NCBI RefSeq assembly: GCF_000226095.1 | Contig: NC_016478.1 | Span: 1,726,001 to 1,790,000, forward strand | DNA: 64,000 nt | Reading direction: 5' to 3' | DNA from: Thermothelomyces thermophilus ATCC 42464 | Lineage: Eukaryota > Ascomycota > Sordariomycetes > Sordariales > Chaetomiaceae | Shown: positions 52,801 through 64,000 of the stretch, one piece after another | Layout of the letters: each line of letters starts with the position of its first letter | How positions within the stretch are numbered: the first letter of the stretch is position 1 | Position numbers and translations under genes: made by a program | Notes under the pieces: generated by a model | The model's input: only the letters and a program-made list of their open reading frames with translations | Told to the model about the DNA's origin: nothing | Database searches by the model: none

Positions 52801-55681
52801 TCGGGCAATTTCTCATTCGCCATCATGATTTCCGCGTTTGCCTTTGGGTCATTCCGCGTTCTACACTACCCGTATTGGGAAGGTTATCTGTAACCGGATA
52901 TGTACTGTACTAGTGAGGAGACCGGCTGCTAATGGGCAAATCGCCTGGGAGGTTGGCAGTGCCAAAGTGCTAAAAACTCAAATAAGGGGCTTGGGGGAAG
53001 CGGACGTAGGCAGCGACTCCGCCGAAACAAGCAACCCGCAAGAGAGACATAACGTTGCTTAATATAGGGCTGTGCATTCGGGCGTACTATATCGTTATAC
53101 AGTACAATACACACATACACTACATGATCGGTCTCGGAAAGAACGGGGCACTTTCGCATTGCTTTACGCAAATGTAAGTAAGTGTGTCGGTACCGGAGTA
53201 CGGAAGAGACTGATGTTGAGCAACTGGAACCGAGCCCGTGGCACACACTACACTACTACACAAGGGTACGGTCCAAAACTGGTTTGGCCCCATCCAAAGT
53301 CGTTCCCATTCTGGGCCGTGTGCGGCTGCCCGGGCACCGTGCCATAGCACTAGTCTCCCACAAGTGTAGAAGACCTATTCCGTTGCTGCGAACGGAGTAT
53401 TCCGTACACTAATTAGTACTTGCTAGTGTGCTGCGTAATCCGTACATACTCCGTACTTGCGCCTCGCGGAATCGCGGTCCTGCACAATATGTTGTTCGGT
53501 TGCACCTGCCTCTTACGATCGCTAAGTTGCTGCTCTTGCACAACCCTTCTCATTTTCGCTTCTTTTCTTTTCTTTTCTTTTTCCCCCCATTTTCACCTCC
53601 TCACGCGAAACATATAATGAACGTAACCCGTTTTCTCTTGGCTTTCATCTGACGTGGGAAGTTTGTCAACCATGATGTCCCCAGCTACACTATACTACGT
53701 GGTAGAGCCGCTGCACAATTGCGCCGAGCCAAGGTAACGAACGCTTCCTCGATCTTGGTGGTCACGCTAACCACCAAACTTGCCCAGGGCTGATGATCCG
53801 TGGTGTATGTACTGTACATACTTCGTACAGTACCGTATGTATGATGTTGTTAGCACCTCCGGAAAGCCCCCGCATGCCGCCGACCGTTGGGTGCGTGTCA
53901 TTTAAGGATTGATCCGCAGAAGAACAGGCGACGCAATGTCTTCCAGATTGATCTGGAATGTCAGGAATAGCAAGGGGAACCGCAGAAATACGACGCTAGG
54001 AACCGCGGCTCAGCCGCCTCACCCCTGCGGCAGAATCCGAAATGCTACGCTAGGGAAGTGTATCTATGTATTGTATGTACGAGTTTGCACGGATTACTCT
54101 GTACATACATACCGTACGTCCCATAATACGAACTACTGGTACGCTAAGAACTGCACTCCCAACTCCGCTATACATACTTGTGTGCTGTTAACAGTCTAGA
54201 GCCTCGCCCGGAAGCCGTCTGTAAGTGCGCTAGTTGGGCATACTGGCTGCCGACAAGCGGAACATCAATACGCTACGATCCCGCCGGCCCAGTGAAGGAA
54301 GGTTGCAACGCCGGGGAGCCGGATTGGCTCGATATCCGAGCTGCCTCGCGGTGAAACGACCTTTCATATTAGCAAAGTGCGTAGGGTATTAACTCGAGCA
54401 GCATGGACACATCTTTACCCTCCCCCTCCCCCTCCCTTCTCTCTTTCATACTAATCAAATGCCCTGCCTGGGACGGAGTATGGACATACGCTGGGCGATC
54501 ACATAGAGTTTTTAGCCTGTTGGCGCCTACATGATAGCCGCGGTCAAGTACGGCCGAAATGGCAAGAGAAGCAAAGATGGTCCCGTATCGATCTGTGCTG
54601 GCGAGATGCGGCGTCGCACAACTACACTACAGAGTACGGATTACACTACGGAATAATAACGACACAACTCGATGGAAGGAGCCAGAACAATGTAGATCAT
54701 TTCCCTAGTAGCAGTCGTGTGTTATACATGTACTGTCGCTGTGGTTGAACAAAGGCAGCAATCCCCGGCATGGTTATGATGAAGGGGGGAGCAACACGGC
54801 AAGGCACCATGGGCCCGTCTTCCGCCCCAAAGTACTGCGTTAGTGTGTGGCCCTTTGCAGCCGTTACCTGGCCGTCACGATCCCGGCATTCAGATGAGCA
54901 ACGGTCCTCTCTCCAGCCTGACTGATGACATTTTACAAATGTTGCTACGCCGCTTGTCCTGTACATCCATGAATATATACAAATAGGCACATACTCCGTA
55001 TGCCAACAAATCTCTGCCGAAGAAGGATCAGGAAACACAACAAAGTTCTGCAGCCAGATTGGCACCCCTCTCCCCTTTTCTGAGAGGACAAATCAGTCGG
55101 TTCGGCTGCGCGCGATACTCGGTTCCGCATTCCCACCTGCAGCGGCTGCCAGCGCCGGGCCTCGTTCTATCTCGGCAGGGCACAGGGGACCCGGAGACGA
55201 CGGGTCGGTCTGCTACGAATCAAAGCCCTCTGTCGCGAACAGCCGCAGGGCGTTCACTCACCCTGGCCCTTCCTCCCTCACTCTCTCTCGCCCTCTCTCT
55301 CGCTCTTTGGTCTCGGAATCTCTGTTCCTGCCTGGCCTTGGACCCAGCCCATGTTTCTGGAACACGTAGCGCGCGCCCAAAGGGAGCCCTGTACGTTCTC
55401 GACCGGTCACATTTCGGCATACCCGGCGGCCGGGCCGAAACCAGAGCGGACTCGGAAGCCTTAAGTCAAAGCTGGCTCCGTGCTGTACGGACTCGTACAT
55501 GTACAGACATACATACATACATGCATCTAGCGTCTGGCAGTAGCATATCCACACGCTGACCGGCACCGCGCTGGGGTAATTGGGCAACCAGGTCCGCCTC
55601 GGGAAATCTGGGTACACCGCATTCACTGCAACACGGCTACCGCTGGGGCGGGATGCGTGGGCTCGAGGTCTACCGAAATTC

Positions 55682-55684
<3 letters not shown>

Positions 55685-55729
<45 letters not shown>
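55685..55729. repeat. (TC)n microsatellite, 45 nt
   Basis: An uninterrupted TC dinucleotide repeat in gene-free sequence. Confidence 0.9.
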
Positions 55730-55732
<3 letters not shown>

Positions 55733-57461
55733 GAGCAGACAGACTTCCCTTAACGAAGGAATGTGGGAAGGAAAAGAGCACGGCGTGCCATGTGCACTAG
55801 GGCTGCCACCCCCTGTCAACGGTACGGCAGGGGAAGAAGGAGAGGTGGCTGTTCTGTTTTTCTGGAAGACAACTACGTGTTCTTCCCGTATCCCCAGGCG
55901 GCCGTGTGTTCAGGCAAGAGAGGAAAAGCGTAAGATGTCCTGCGTGCCTACGCTACACAAGGCGGCTATGCAGTGTGTGTGTGTGTGTGTGCGCGCTAGA
56001 GTGGGCATGACGCACACAGCTGGGCCGCGGCTTGATATTGGCTTGCTTCTTCCGTACGCGCCGTGTGTATCCCTAGTTGGTGCTCATTGTCGTCTTTTTC
56101 CCCTTAGGGCTCTCCTTTCTTCCCCTCTGGCTTCGACGACGAGAAAAGCCGACTGGATAGGGGGAGAAGGGGGGAGGGGGGTTAGTATCGAATGGAAAAC
56201 ACCACACCTCCCTCACCCACCATCCCTCGCATCGCTCAGGTCCTTTGACCGCTGCCCTGCTGCTGTCTCTCCCCCCCCCCCCCCGGCCCCCCCCTTTTTC
56301 CTGCTGACGGCCCCCTTCCCGAGACTTGCGTACCGGGAGTCGCCCGGGAAAGCGGCTGAATACAAGCGACAGTGCTACCAGCCATCCAGTCCCATGGTAT
56401 AGATGCCCTTCCCGCGCTCGTCCGTCCAGAGTCTGGCTGGTGTGTTGTGTGTTGCGCTTGGGACGCGCAGACACACAACATATCGTGGTTATTTTTAACC
56501 CACCACCCCTTCTCGTCGATTGCTTGCAACCCCGTTTTGTCGACGGAATCAAGCAAGACCTGTGTCATTCATTCTTCCATGTTGGTGCCACGCAGGAAGA
56601 AGTCCTTTCCGCTTTTGTTCCGCCCTGCAATTGCTGGGCCAGACAAGGTTGGTTAAGAGACACGATATTGGATACACACACACATAACTAGTCGTAGATG
56701 GACGACACCCGTCCGAGGGAACCACGCCCTCCGGCAATCCCCAGGGTACGTCGCGTGGCAACGGTTGCTCGCTTCAGCCACCTCCCCAGGGCGACTCGGA
56801 GATCAAGCTTGTGGGTGTGACGAGCCCGCATTCCCCCAACTTCCCCCCGTCCCCCCCTGGTTAGACTGGCCCGCCGGCCTATTTTATCACGGATAACATC
56901 GTTCATACTCTGGTATACCTGGTCTGGGCTTGGTGTACAGAGAAAAGAAGGGGGAGGGTAGGAGGGCGGAGGGGAGTCAAAAGGGGTTAACCGGAATCGC
57001 TGCCACCAAGGTTCGGCGGATGATGAAGGGTGCGGATGAGTTACCTTACCTGTTCATTATATCTATAAGTCCACACAAGCAAACGCACGGATGTCATATA
57101 TGTATGAATATAACCACATTTCCATACAAACACCGACCAAAGTGTTCATCACAACCTAATGGGCGGGTGAAGAGGATCAGTGAACCGGGGATGCTCCATC
57201 GTCCTAGAAGAAATACAAGGGAGGCGTTGATAGCCAAACAAGAACAAATTGAAGGACACTCGAGGCCTTCACTGCCGGCGACGAGCTGAGTCATGGAGGG
57301 CTACTGAATACACTCCGCGATGACTGAACAAGACACACAGTTCGGCTGCGAATTAAGTAGGTATAATTACTCTCAAATGTTCCTGCTACGGCACGGGATA
57401 GGTTTGGCATGGCAACAAGCTGTCGAAGCAGGCTGAGTAAGTACAAGAAATAGTAATAAGT

Positions 57462-57590
57462 AGTAAGAGTAGTAGTAGAAGTAGCAGAAGAAGAAGAACT
57501 AGAAGAAGAAGAAGAAGAAGAAGACGAAGTAGAAGAAGAAGTAGAAGTAGAAGAAGTAGAAGGAGAAGTAGAAGACGAAGGCAAAGATTA
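57462..57590. repeat. GAA/GTA-type trinucleotide repeat tract
   Basis: About 130 nt of imperfect AGT, AGA and GAAGAA units. On the opposite strand it opens meaningless Leu- and Ser-rich frames. Confidence 0.85.
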
Positions 57591-57845
57591 GAAACCAAAG
57601 CTATCGAATATAAATTCAATCACACCGCACACAGGCCGTGCTTTTATCGGAATTTAACAAGGTTAAATAAAAAGGGGGGTATCAAACCTTCTCCGCGTAA
57701 ACGACCCATAAACCTGGCCGCGATGGGCCCCCAGTTCTAAAAAGGGCAAGCCACCGAACCCTGCAAGAAGGAAGAGAAGAAGTAGGGAGAAAAAAAAAAG
57801 AACAAGAAAAATGACAAAAGGAAGCAGCTGGAAAAGATCGTGTCC

Positions 57846-57920
57846 GGTCAGTCAGTCAATCAGTCAGTCAGTCAGTCAAGTCGGTCGGTCAGCCGGTCGA
57901 TCAGTCAAGTCGACCAGTCG
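57846..57920. repeat. Imperfect (GTCA)n array downstream of the TBC gene
   Basis: A tetranucleotide GTCA/TCAG array with GTCG variants lies about 140 bp beyond the TBC gene stop codon. Confidence 0.85.
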
Positions 57921-58057
57921 GAGCCATGCCATCATCGCAGCGGCCTCCCGCCCCGCAAGCCCGCAAGCCCGCCAACCCACCAGCCTGTCCATCTCGGTCG
58001 CCCATCATCTCCTGCCCTGCATACAGCAGCCTTCATTGACAAGCATGACCACGGCCC

Positions 58058-61000
58058 CTAAGCCGTCCCGTCCTTCTCCTTTCCGCTCTTTTGTGATTGT
58101 GGCTGTTGCTGTTGCTGTTGCTGTTGCCGTTGTTGATGATGGTGTTGTTGTTGGTGCTGCTTGTCCTTGTCCTTGGCCTTTTCTTTATCCGACCCTCGTT
58201 CCCATAGCTTTCCCATGCCCATGCCCATGCCCATTCCCAACCCCTTGCCCTTTTCTTTCTTTTCCTTGTCTTTCCCCTTCTCCGTCTTGGCATGCTCCGT
58301 CCTTTCCTTCCCCTCCTTATTATCTTTACCTTCTTTCCCCTCCTTCCCCTTGACTCCCCTGTCCCAATCCCAGTCCCACAACTTCGCCCCCCCGCGCCCC
58401 TGCTGGTGCCGCCTCCACTCGGCCCGGGCCACCTTCATCAGCAGATCCTCGTCGCGCACGGGGATCCACGCGGTCAGCGCCTTCATGGCATTCTCGAAAT
58501 CCGAATCGAGCAGCACGTCGCGCAGGGCGTGGATCAGCGCGGCAGCGGTGGCATGGAGAATGTCCAGGCCCTTCGGCGGGGTCTCGTCCGCGGTTCGGGA
58601 CGACCGGGGGGGTGGCGGCGCGCCATCTGTTGCCGTGGCGGGGGCTGCGTCTGGAGGGGGGGTGGTGGTAGCGACGGCCGCCGGCTCCGGGGGACAGTCG
58701 CCCAGCAGCATAAAGACGTCCCACACGCGCAGCTGGGCGGGAAAAGGGATGGATAGATTGAAGAGGGTCAAGTACCAGCGGGTTCCGTAGGCGGTTGCGT
58801 TAATATCGAGTTCGTTCTGTGTTTATTTTCGGTACGGTTAGCACACACAGGCCGAACGAAGAAAACCGGTATCAGCAAACCAGGGGGGGCTAAGGGGGAG
58901 GAGGGAAGGGGGCAAGCCATACCAGCTTCTCAGCAACGTCCTTCCCCGCCCCCGTCAACCACTTCCCCTCGAACTCGGCCAAGGCGCTCACCAGCCCCGC
59001 GAAGCCCGGCTGGTACAGCCGCTCGAGCCCGCGGTACCGCCACAGCCTGACCAACATGATAAAGGCTCTCTCCTCGTCGAAGTAGCACAGCAGGGTGGCG
59101 GCCAGGCTCGCCATACCCTGCACGTACCCCGTGTGCGGAAAGTAGAGAGAGATGGCGTGCAGGACACGGAAGAGCAGGCGCTGGCCGCCGCGGTAGCGTC
59201 GGCGGAACATGATGTGGCCGTTGACGGTGCGCGGCACGTCCATGTCGATCTGCACGTCGTCCGGGGAGGCGACGGCCTGCAGGCGGCGGAACTCGGCGAT
59301 CAGGTAGTCCTCGGTCTCGCGAGGCGTCTTGCTGCTGTGGTTGTGATCGTGCGACGCGGCGCTCGTCGCGAGGAAGGCCCACCACGCGGCGGAGCGCCAA
59401 CAGTCGGGGATGCCCTTCCAGACGCGGTCAATAAGCTTGGGCGAGGTGGTGTCGAACGTGTAGGACATGCCCTGACCCTGCGGGTATTTGGGTGCGGGCT
59501 GGGAGAGAGCCGGGGTAGAGTGGTCAAAACTGGCGCTGGCGCCGCCGCCGCCGCCAGGAGTGGAAGAAGAAGAAGTAGTCGTAGTAGTGACGGTAGTGAC
59601 GCTAGGCCTGACGACGGTAGCCATCTTGCGCCACTTCTCGGAGCGCTCTGCTTCCTTGCGTTTTTGCGCCTCGACCGTCTTGCCCATCTTCTCGTCGTCC
59701 GAGATGCTCGTTAGGCCGGCCTGGAGGGACAGCATCTCTCCGGCCTCGTCCATCCACCGGCGTTCGCGGTTGTGCGGGAGGCGGTTGGTAGCCGAGCGGA
59801 TCGAAGAGCGGGTAGACCGCCGGGATGCGGTCGACAGCTCGGACGCGTACGTGTTCAGGGAGCGGGCCGAGACCTTGCGGCTCGGGGGCCGGATGAAGCC
59901 GCCCGGCAGCGAGGTCGCGTACGACGTGGACGGACGCTTGGTCAAGACGGGTTTCCGCCTGGACGAGAAAGGGGACGACCTCGGCACGGCGGTCCCGGCG
60001 CTCGACACGGGCCGCTTGGGGGTGATGAAGCCGTAGCGGTCCACTTCGACGCCGTCGAGGTCGGCCCAGTCCTCGGTGCCGCCGGCGCGCTCATACTCCC
60101 TCCGGACTTGGCTATCTCGTGGCGGTGACAAGGAATTGGCCGGGGCCGGCGTAGTTGTAGTAGACGTAGGAGGGTTGAGACGAGCGCTTTGAGAACGAGG
60201 GGCCGATGCGGAGAGAGGATCGGAGGAACGTAGTGAACTAGATTCGGTGGCGAGGGCACGGGTCAGCATCCGAACATCCAAGCACAAAGGCACAAGTGTC
60301 TATAAGGAGAGAGATAGAGAGTGTGTGTGTGGGTGTGTGTGGGTGTGTGAGTTCAAAGGAAACCGTACACGGCGTTCTCTTCCTCTTCAGATGGGACCTC
60401 TGTTGTGGGCTCAAGGCCAAGGCGCTCGGGATACGAGACGCGCCCCCCATCTTCCCAATTCAGGTCGTCGCCGGATTCATAGAGCGATCTCACCTTTTGT
60501 GATTCCCTCTCTACATCCATCGACGAGACGCGAATGCTGGGGACGGACGGTGCGTCGGCGGAGACGTGCCTCGAAGCCGTCTCTTCGGCCTTCCCTGTGC
60601 ATGTCTCTTGGCGTGGGGCGGCGGCGTCATGGTCGTCGGCTGTCGGCGGGAGCTGCTGGTGCTCGGTCGAGGAACGGGCCGCGGTCGCGCTCTCGTCCGC
60701 GCCTGAGGGAGCAGGAGCCGGTGCAGGTGCAGGTGCAGGCGCAGGCGCTGTCGCGTCGGGGGCGGACATGGTCATCATCGACTTGAAGCGGTTGTTCTTG
60801 TTTTTGCCACAAAACATGATACTCCCCCGTTTGGAGAAGGAGACGGCGGGCAGGTCCTCCCAGAGGCTGTCATCTGGGATGGGGGTGGTGATGATTGGCG
60901 CAAAAGATTTCGCGTTGGCGGATGGTGTTGCAGCCGACGTTAAGGGGGGGGCGGCATATGGTGCCCTGTCGGCGCTAGCAGGCCCTGGTCCTGGCACCTG

Positions 61001-61909
61001 TGGGGAAAGCTTATTGCAAGTAGGCGATTTGGGCGATTTGGGCGATTTTGGCGGCCTAGCCGAGCCCCGCTCTGGCTCCATCTCGGGAGGCTTCGCTTGA
61101 GCTGCAGCCCTGTCGGCGCCAAGCACCCTTTTCCGGATTCGTCTTGATCCGTCAGATCCAATGCCGATGGCCTTGCCAAATCTCTCGCCGAGAGATGTGC
61201 GCCGCAGGGACGGCGATTTTGATGATGGCGACGATGGGGGCGATGGCGACGATGGCGACTTGGGCGGAGTGGGCGAGCAGGAGGACGGCGGGCCGCCAGC
61301 AGACTCTGGGTTTCCGGGGCGGGGCGGGATGCGAACCGTCAGCGGCGGCGGTGCAAGTTGATGATGATGATGATGATGATGATGTTGTTGTTGTTGTTGT
61401 CGTTGATGGACGATGGCCGGGTCCTCCTCGTCGTCGTACGAGTAGACCGACGGTGTGTCGGCCGCGTCGTGCAGGATTTTTGAATGGGCAGGGCCTTCGG
61501 CATGCTCTTCCCGAAGCGTGACAGTCGACCATGTCGGTGCGCCCGAGTCCCTCTTCCGCTCCTCGACTTGTGCTTGCGCTTGCGCCTGGCACGCCTGGCA
61601 CGTCTGGTGCGCCTGGTGCGACTGTCGCTGGGCTCGGAATAGCGGGTGCTCTTCAGGCGGCGGGGGCACCAGGGGTGGGTTGACCGTGATGGGAGTGGCC
61701 GAGGCCGTTGTTGATGATGCAATGGTCGATGAAGCGCGGGCGAGGCGACGAGGGTTGCGCGGCGGAGGAAGGGGGATCGGGGGCTCAGCTAGCTTGGTCT
61801 CCTCGTATCGCAGTGCGACCAGGCCAGTGTCGTCTCGGAAGTGGGTAAGACGAGCTGCTGCTCCTGATGGCCTCCTGTGGCGCATGCTCCCAAATTTTGG
61901 GAGTGCCAT
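58058..61909 (-). CDS. TBC-domain Rab GTPase-activating protein
   Basis: The proposed three exons are 61909-60371, 60299-58923 and 58816-58058, all joined in phase 0, giving 1224 aa. The N-terminal half is disordered (Pro/Ser/Lys-rich, His/Gln and Ala-Pro repeats). The TBC domain (~815-1060) starts near RVWKGIPDCWRSAAWWAFL and has both catalytic fingers: Arg870 in IDMDVPRTV and Gln907 in GYVQGM. The domain spans the second intron (106 nt, LTGAGKDVAEKL|NELDINATAYGTRWYL). TBC proteins speed GTP hydrolysis by Rab GTPases in vesicle traffic. The C-terminus is very Lys/Glu/Gly/Gln-rich. The first intron (60300-60370) has a weak donor (GTGTAC). If it is not used, there are two genes, the upstream one ending VYGFL and the downstream one starting near MLTRALATES. 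The single-gene model is favoured because both frames stay open in phase across it and the downstream frame has no early ATG before the acceptor. Confidence 0.85.
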
Positions 61910-64000
61910 GTTACCTAGTATGAGCGCCGCAGTGCACCTGCTTTCGGCAATAGGAGCGGCTGATTGCTCCAGTGCTCTCTCTCTTTTTTTTTGCAGCAGC
62001 AGCAGCTACTCAGTCAGCCAGCCAGTTTGGCCGGTCAGTCAGTCAGTCAGTCAGTCAGTCAGTCAGTTGGGGAGAGAGATTGCCTGGAATATGTTCCAGG
62101 CGATTCGGTGACGGAAATGAAAAACGCAGACAACAAAGAATCCCCAAGGTCGGCTTCTTGTACCGGCCGCACACGTACCAAAGCGATGCGTTCAGAACAC
62201 CCAGACACCCGGCCACCCAAACAAAACGCTAGTAGATGTGTCAGTTCGCCAGTGTCCCTTTGCAAACTCGCAGCTTTGTCCCAACTCGCACTGCGGAGGC
62301 CAAGGATCCCAGATCGAGCGGGGGAGAGGACTGTTAACTGTCTGGACACGACAAACTTGTATGCTTAAAGTACCTGACCACGGAGGTGGTGGGCGGCAGG
62401 AGGAGTTCCGGTCTTTAAAGCATTTCCACTCCCGTGCCGTCAATTCGCCATCCTACCCGACTAGTATACTAGCAAACTACTCAGGTGTGTTGCCAAGTGC
62501 GGGCAGCTGGGGGTCTGGCTTTCTCTGGCTTGCGGTTTCCTGCTAGCGACCTACATATGGCTCGAACTGGCTCCAATCTCTCGACCCGTCCCCGCCGTTG
62601 ATATGCGGTGTGAAAAAGAGTCCGCGCCAAGTAACGGCAACATGGGATGGACTTGTGTTCACGGGCCGGACCACCCAGAGAGTGCCACCTTCTTCAGCGG
62701 CGTTTGCTATCACCTGCCTGCATGCAATTAACTCTGGGTGGAGCCGTGTCCTAAAATTCTTTGGTGCAAATACTGAGAGACTGCAAGGAGGGTTACAGTA
62801 AGCTCCCTTCGATTCGTCGGTAGAAGCTTTTGCTTTCTTCCATTGCAGCCACACTCCTGCTAGTGCATGTACCGCGAGTGATGGCGTTCAAGCGAACTCG
62901 ATTGCCGGGCATGTCACGCGAATACTTCCTCCGGCAAACCTGGAATAGAGCTCACCAAGGTTGCAGATCGCTCTTGGGATACTCTGGGTGATGCGGGGGC
63001 TCGATGAAGACGGCTCCTCTGTTCCCTGAACAGGTTGAACAAAGGAGGATGAGTTGGCCACGCTGTCTTGCATGATGAGCTTTCTGAAAGGCCACACACA
63101 TGTGCCTTTGCTGCTAACACTAGTAGGGCCCAGTTGGTCCTACCTTTCTTGGTACCCATGGGTGAGGGAGGAAACTCTCCGTTCACGGGAGACCCTGCTA
63201 ACCCTCCGTCCCTGCTTGTTTGTTTGTTTCCCTTCGAGATGCTCGAAGATTCCCATCCATACGACATCTCTTTTTGCGTATTTTCTATCAGACAACTGTC
63301 AGTGCCGCATCAATGAGCAGAGGAATCTGAGTGCCTTTTGCGGTCACAATCAAATCAGAACAAGACAGACAGAGTTCTGATTCAGCAAGCCCACGGTACC
63401 CCACTACAAGATCCCCGCGCTTGGTGGGGTCTTTCCGACAAAGTGGGGTGTAGCCTTCAAAGATGTTCCCTGGTTCCTGTGACCGCCACACCCCAGGTAG
63501 CTTATTTCTCATCCCTTCCTTCATCTTTAACTTGGTCATCCAGACCAAACCCCACAGAGAGGAATGGGATGCAGCCATGATGGGAAATATTCAGCAAGAG
63601 AGAGAGTGTGTGTGGCCGACCAATGACGGGGTGCTGCACGCATGCCGGTTCTTCAACGGAAACCCAAAGTCCGGTGCCAGCGAGGTGAACCGATTGATTG
63701 GACCGCGACGTGGCATCAATTTAGCCAACTCACCCGGCGCCTCCATCTCAGCCCTTTCACGCCCTCTTTGCGTTTGTCTCCGTGCTGCCTCTTCGGGCTT
63801 CTCGGGCGCAGAGGCTCCTAGCGCAGAGTAATAAGTCAATTCCATACAAAATTCCATACAAGTAGCTCTTGCCAAGGCTCGCAATCTGTCATGCTCTGTG
63901 GCCGGGTTTGGGCGCCCTTATAGCCTACCATCCTGGCCGTGGTTCCCTAACGGGAGCCGGTTCTCCGTTTTGGTTCCGATATGCTCCCATTCTCAGAGGC
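61910..64000. other. Gene-free right edge and TBC gene promoter
   Basis: Upstream sequence of the TBC gene contains a poly-T/CAG block (61983-62006) and a (GTCA)8 array. Beyond about 62100 I see only short ORFs with no family content up to the window end. An adjacent gene may begin outside. Confidence 0.55.
62034..62067. repeat. (GTCA)8 array upstream of the TBC gene
   Basis: Eight near-perfect GTCA units lie about 125 bp upstream of the TBC gene ATG, in the same plus-strand orientation as the array at 57846-57920 on the other side of the gene. Confidence 0.88.

Larger units (their letters stand above)
49850..58057. other. 8.2-kb gene-free region
   Basis: It includes the 3' UTR of the polyQ gene on the left and that of the TBC gene on the right. 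It is dense in microsatellites (TC run 55685-55729, GT run about 55973-55991, GAA/GTA-type repeats 57462-57590, TCAG-type repeats 57846-57920), homopolymer C runs (about 52351-52367 and 56271-56284) and TACGGAGTA/GTACATAC words. The stretch 50640-50930 is T-rich with one long ORF lacking family content. I see no supported gene. Confidence 0.6.

Noticed and set aside
57291-57619. Ser- and Leu-rich frames across 57290-57620
   Set aside because: They are translations of a GAA/GTA trinucleotide repeat in different frames.

Overview
This window looks like nuclear DNA from a filamentous ascomycete, most likely a Sordariomycete and possibly Sordariales. The evidence is short GT-AG introns (53-106 nt, one of 231 nt), GC-rich coding sequence with C/G-ending codons, long Pro/Ser/Gln/Gly-rich protein segments, two large fungal hybrid histidine kinases and a UDP-galactopyranose mutase. 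The order-level placement is inference from general character. I support 12 protein-coding genes. Exon-intron structures were worked out by hand from splice motifs, frame and known family sequence. No tRNA, rRNA, intact transposon or CRISPR array was seen.

Layout: a GET2/CAMLG-like tail-anchored-protein receptor (878-2112, +) converges on a giant 2458-codon hybrid histidine kinase carrying a degenerate protein-kinase domain, AAA-type ATPase, GAF, HK and receiver domains (3305-10681, -). Next come a six-exon UDP-galactopyranose mutase (glfA-type, 13193-15062, -) and, divergently, a five-exon TPT/DUF250 nucleotide-sugar transporter (18646-20090, +). This pairing recalls the glfA-glfB galactofuranose locus of Aspergillus fumigatus. 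A compact housekeeping cluster follows: ribosomal protein eL27 with an 8-nt terminal coding exon (21309-22018, -), an NCE101-like micro-protein (22481-22719, +), a TTC36-like TPR protein (22871-23671, -), 4-hydroxyphenylpyruvate dioxygenase (25098-26336, +) and the TFIIH subunit SSL1/p44 (26860-28721, -).

A second hybrid histidine kinase with a GAF-like region, two PAS domains, HK, pseudo-receiver and receiver lies at 33027-39228 (+). Its last intron sits just before the phospho-acceptor Asp. A low-complexity coiled-coil protein ending in polyQ (48217-49849, +; possibly RfeG-like) and a three-exon TBC-domain Rab GAP (58058-61909, -) complete the gene set.

Roughly 45% of the window is gene-free, mainly 10.7-13.2, 15.1-18.6, 28.7-33.0, 39.2-48.2 and 49.8-58.1 kb. 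These stretches are lower in GC and share a vocabulary of short palindrome-like words (TACGGAGTA/TACTCCGTA, GTACATAC, TACAGTAC, CTAAGGTACCTTAG) plus GTAT/ATAC inverted repeats. I did not see these words in the coding exons. This dispersed motif family is the least explained signal here.

Functionally, two genes point to galactofuranose/cell-wall supply, two to multistep phosphorelay sensing, two to membrane or vesicle traffic (GET2, TBC GAP), and the rest to translation, transcription/repair and tyrosine catabolism. No single operon-like system or secondary-metabolite cluster is evident.
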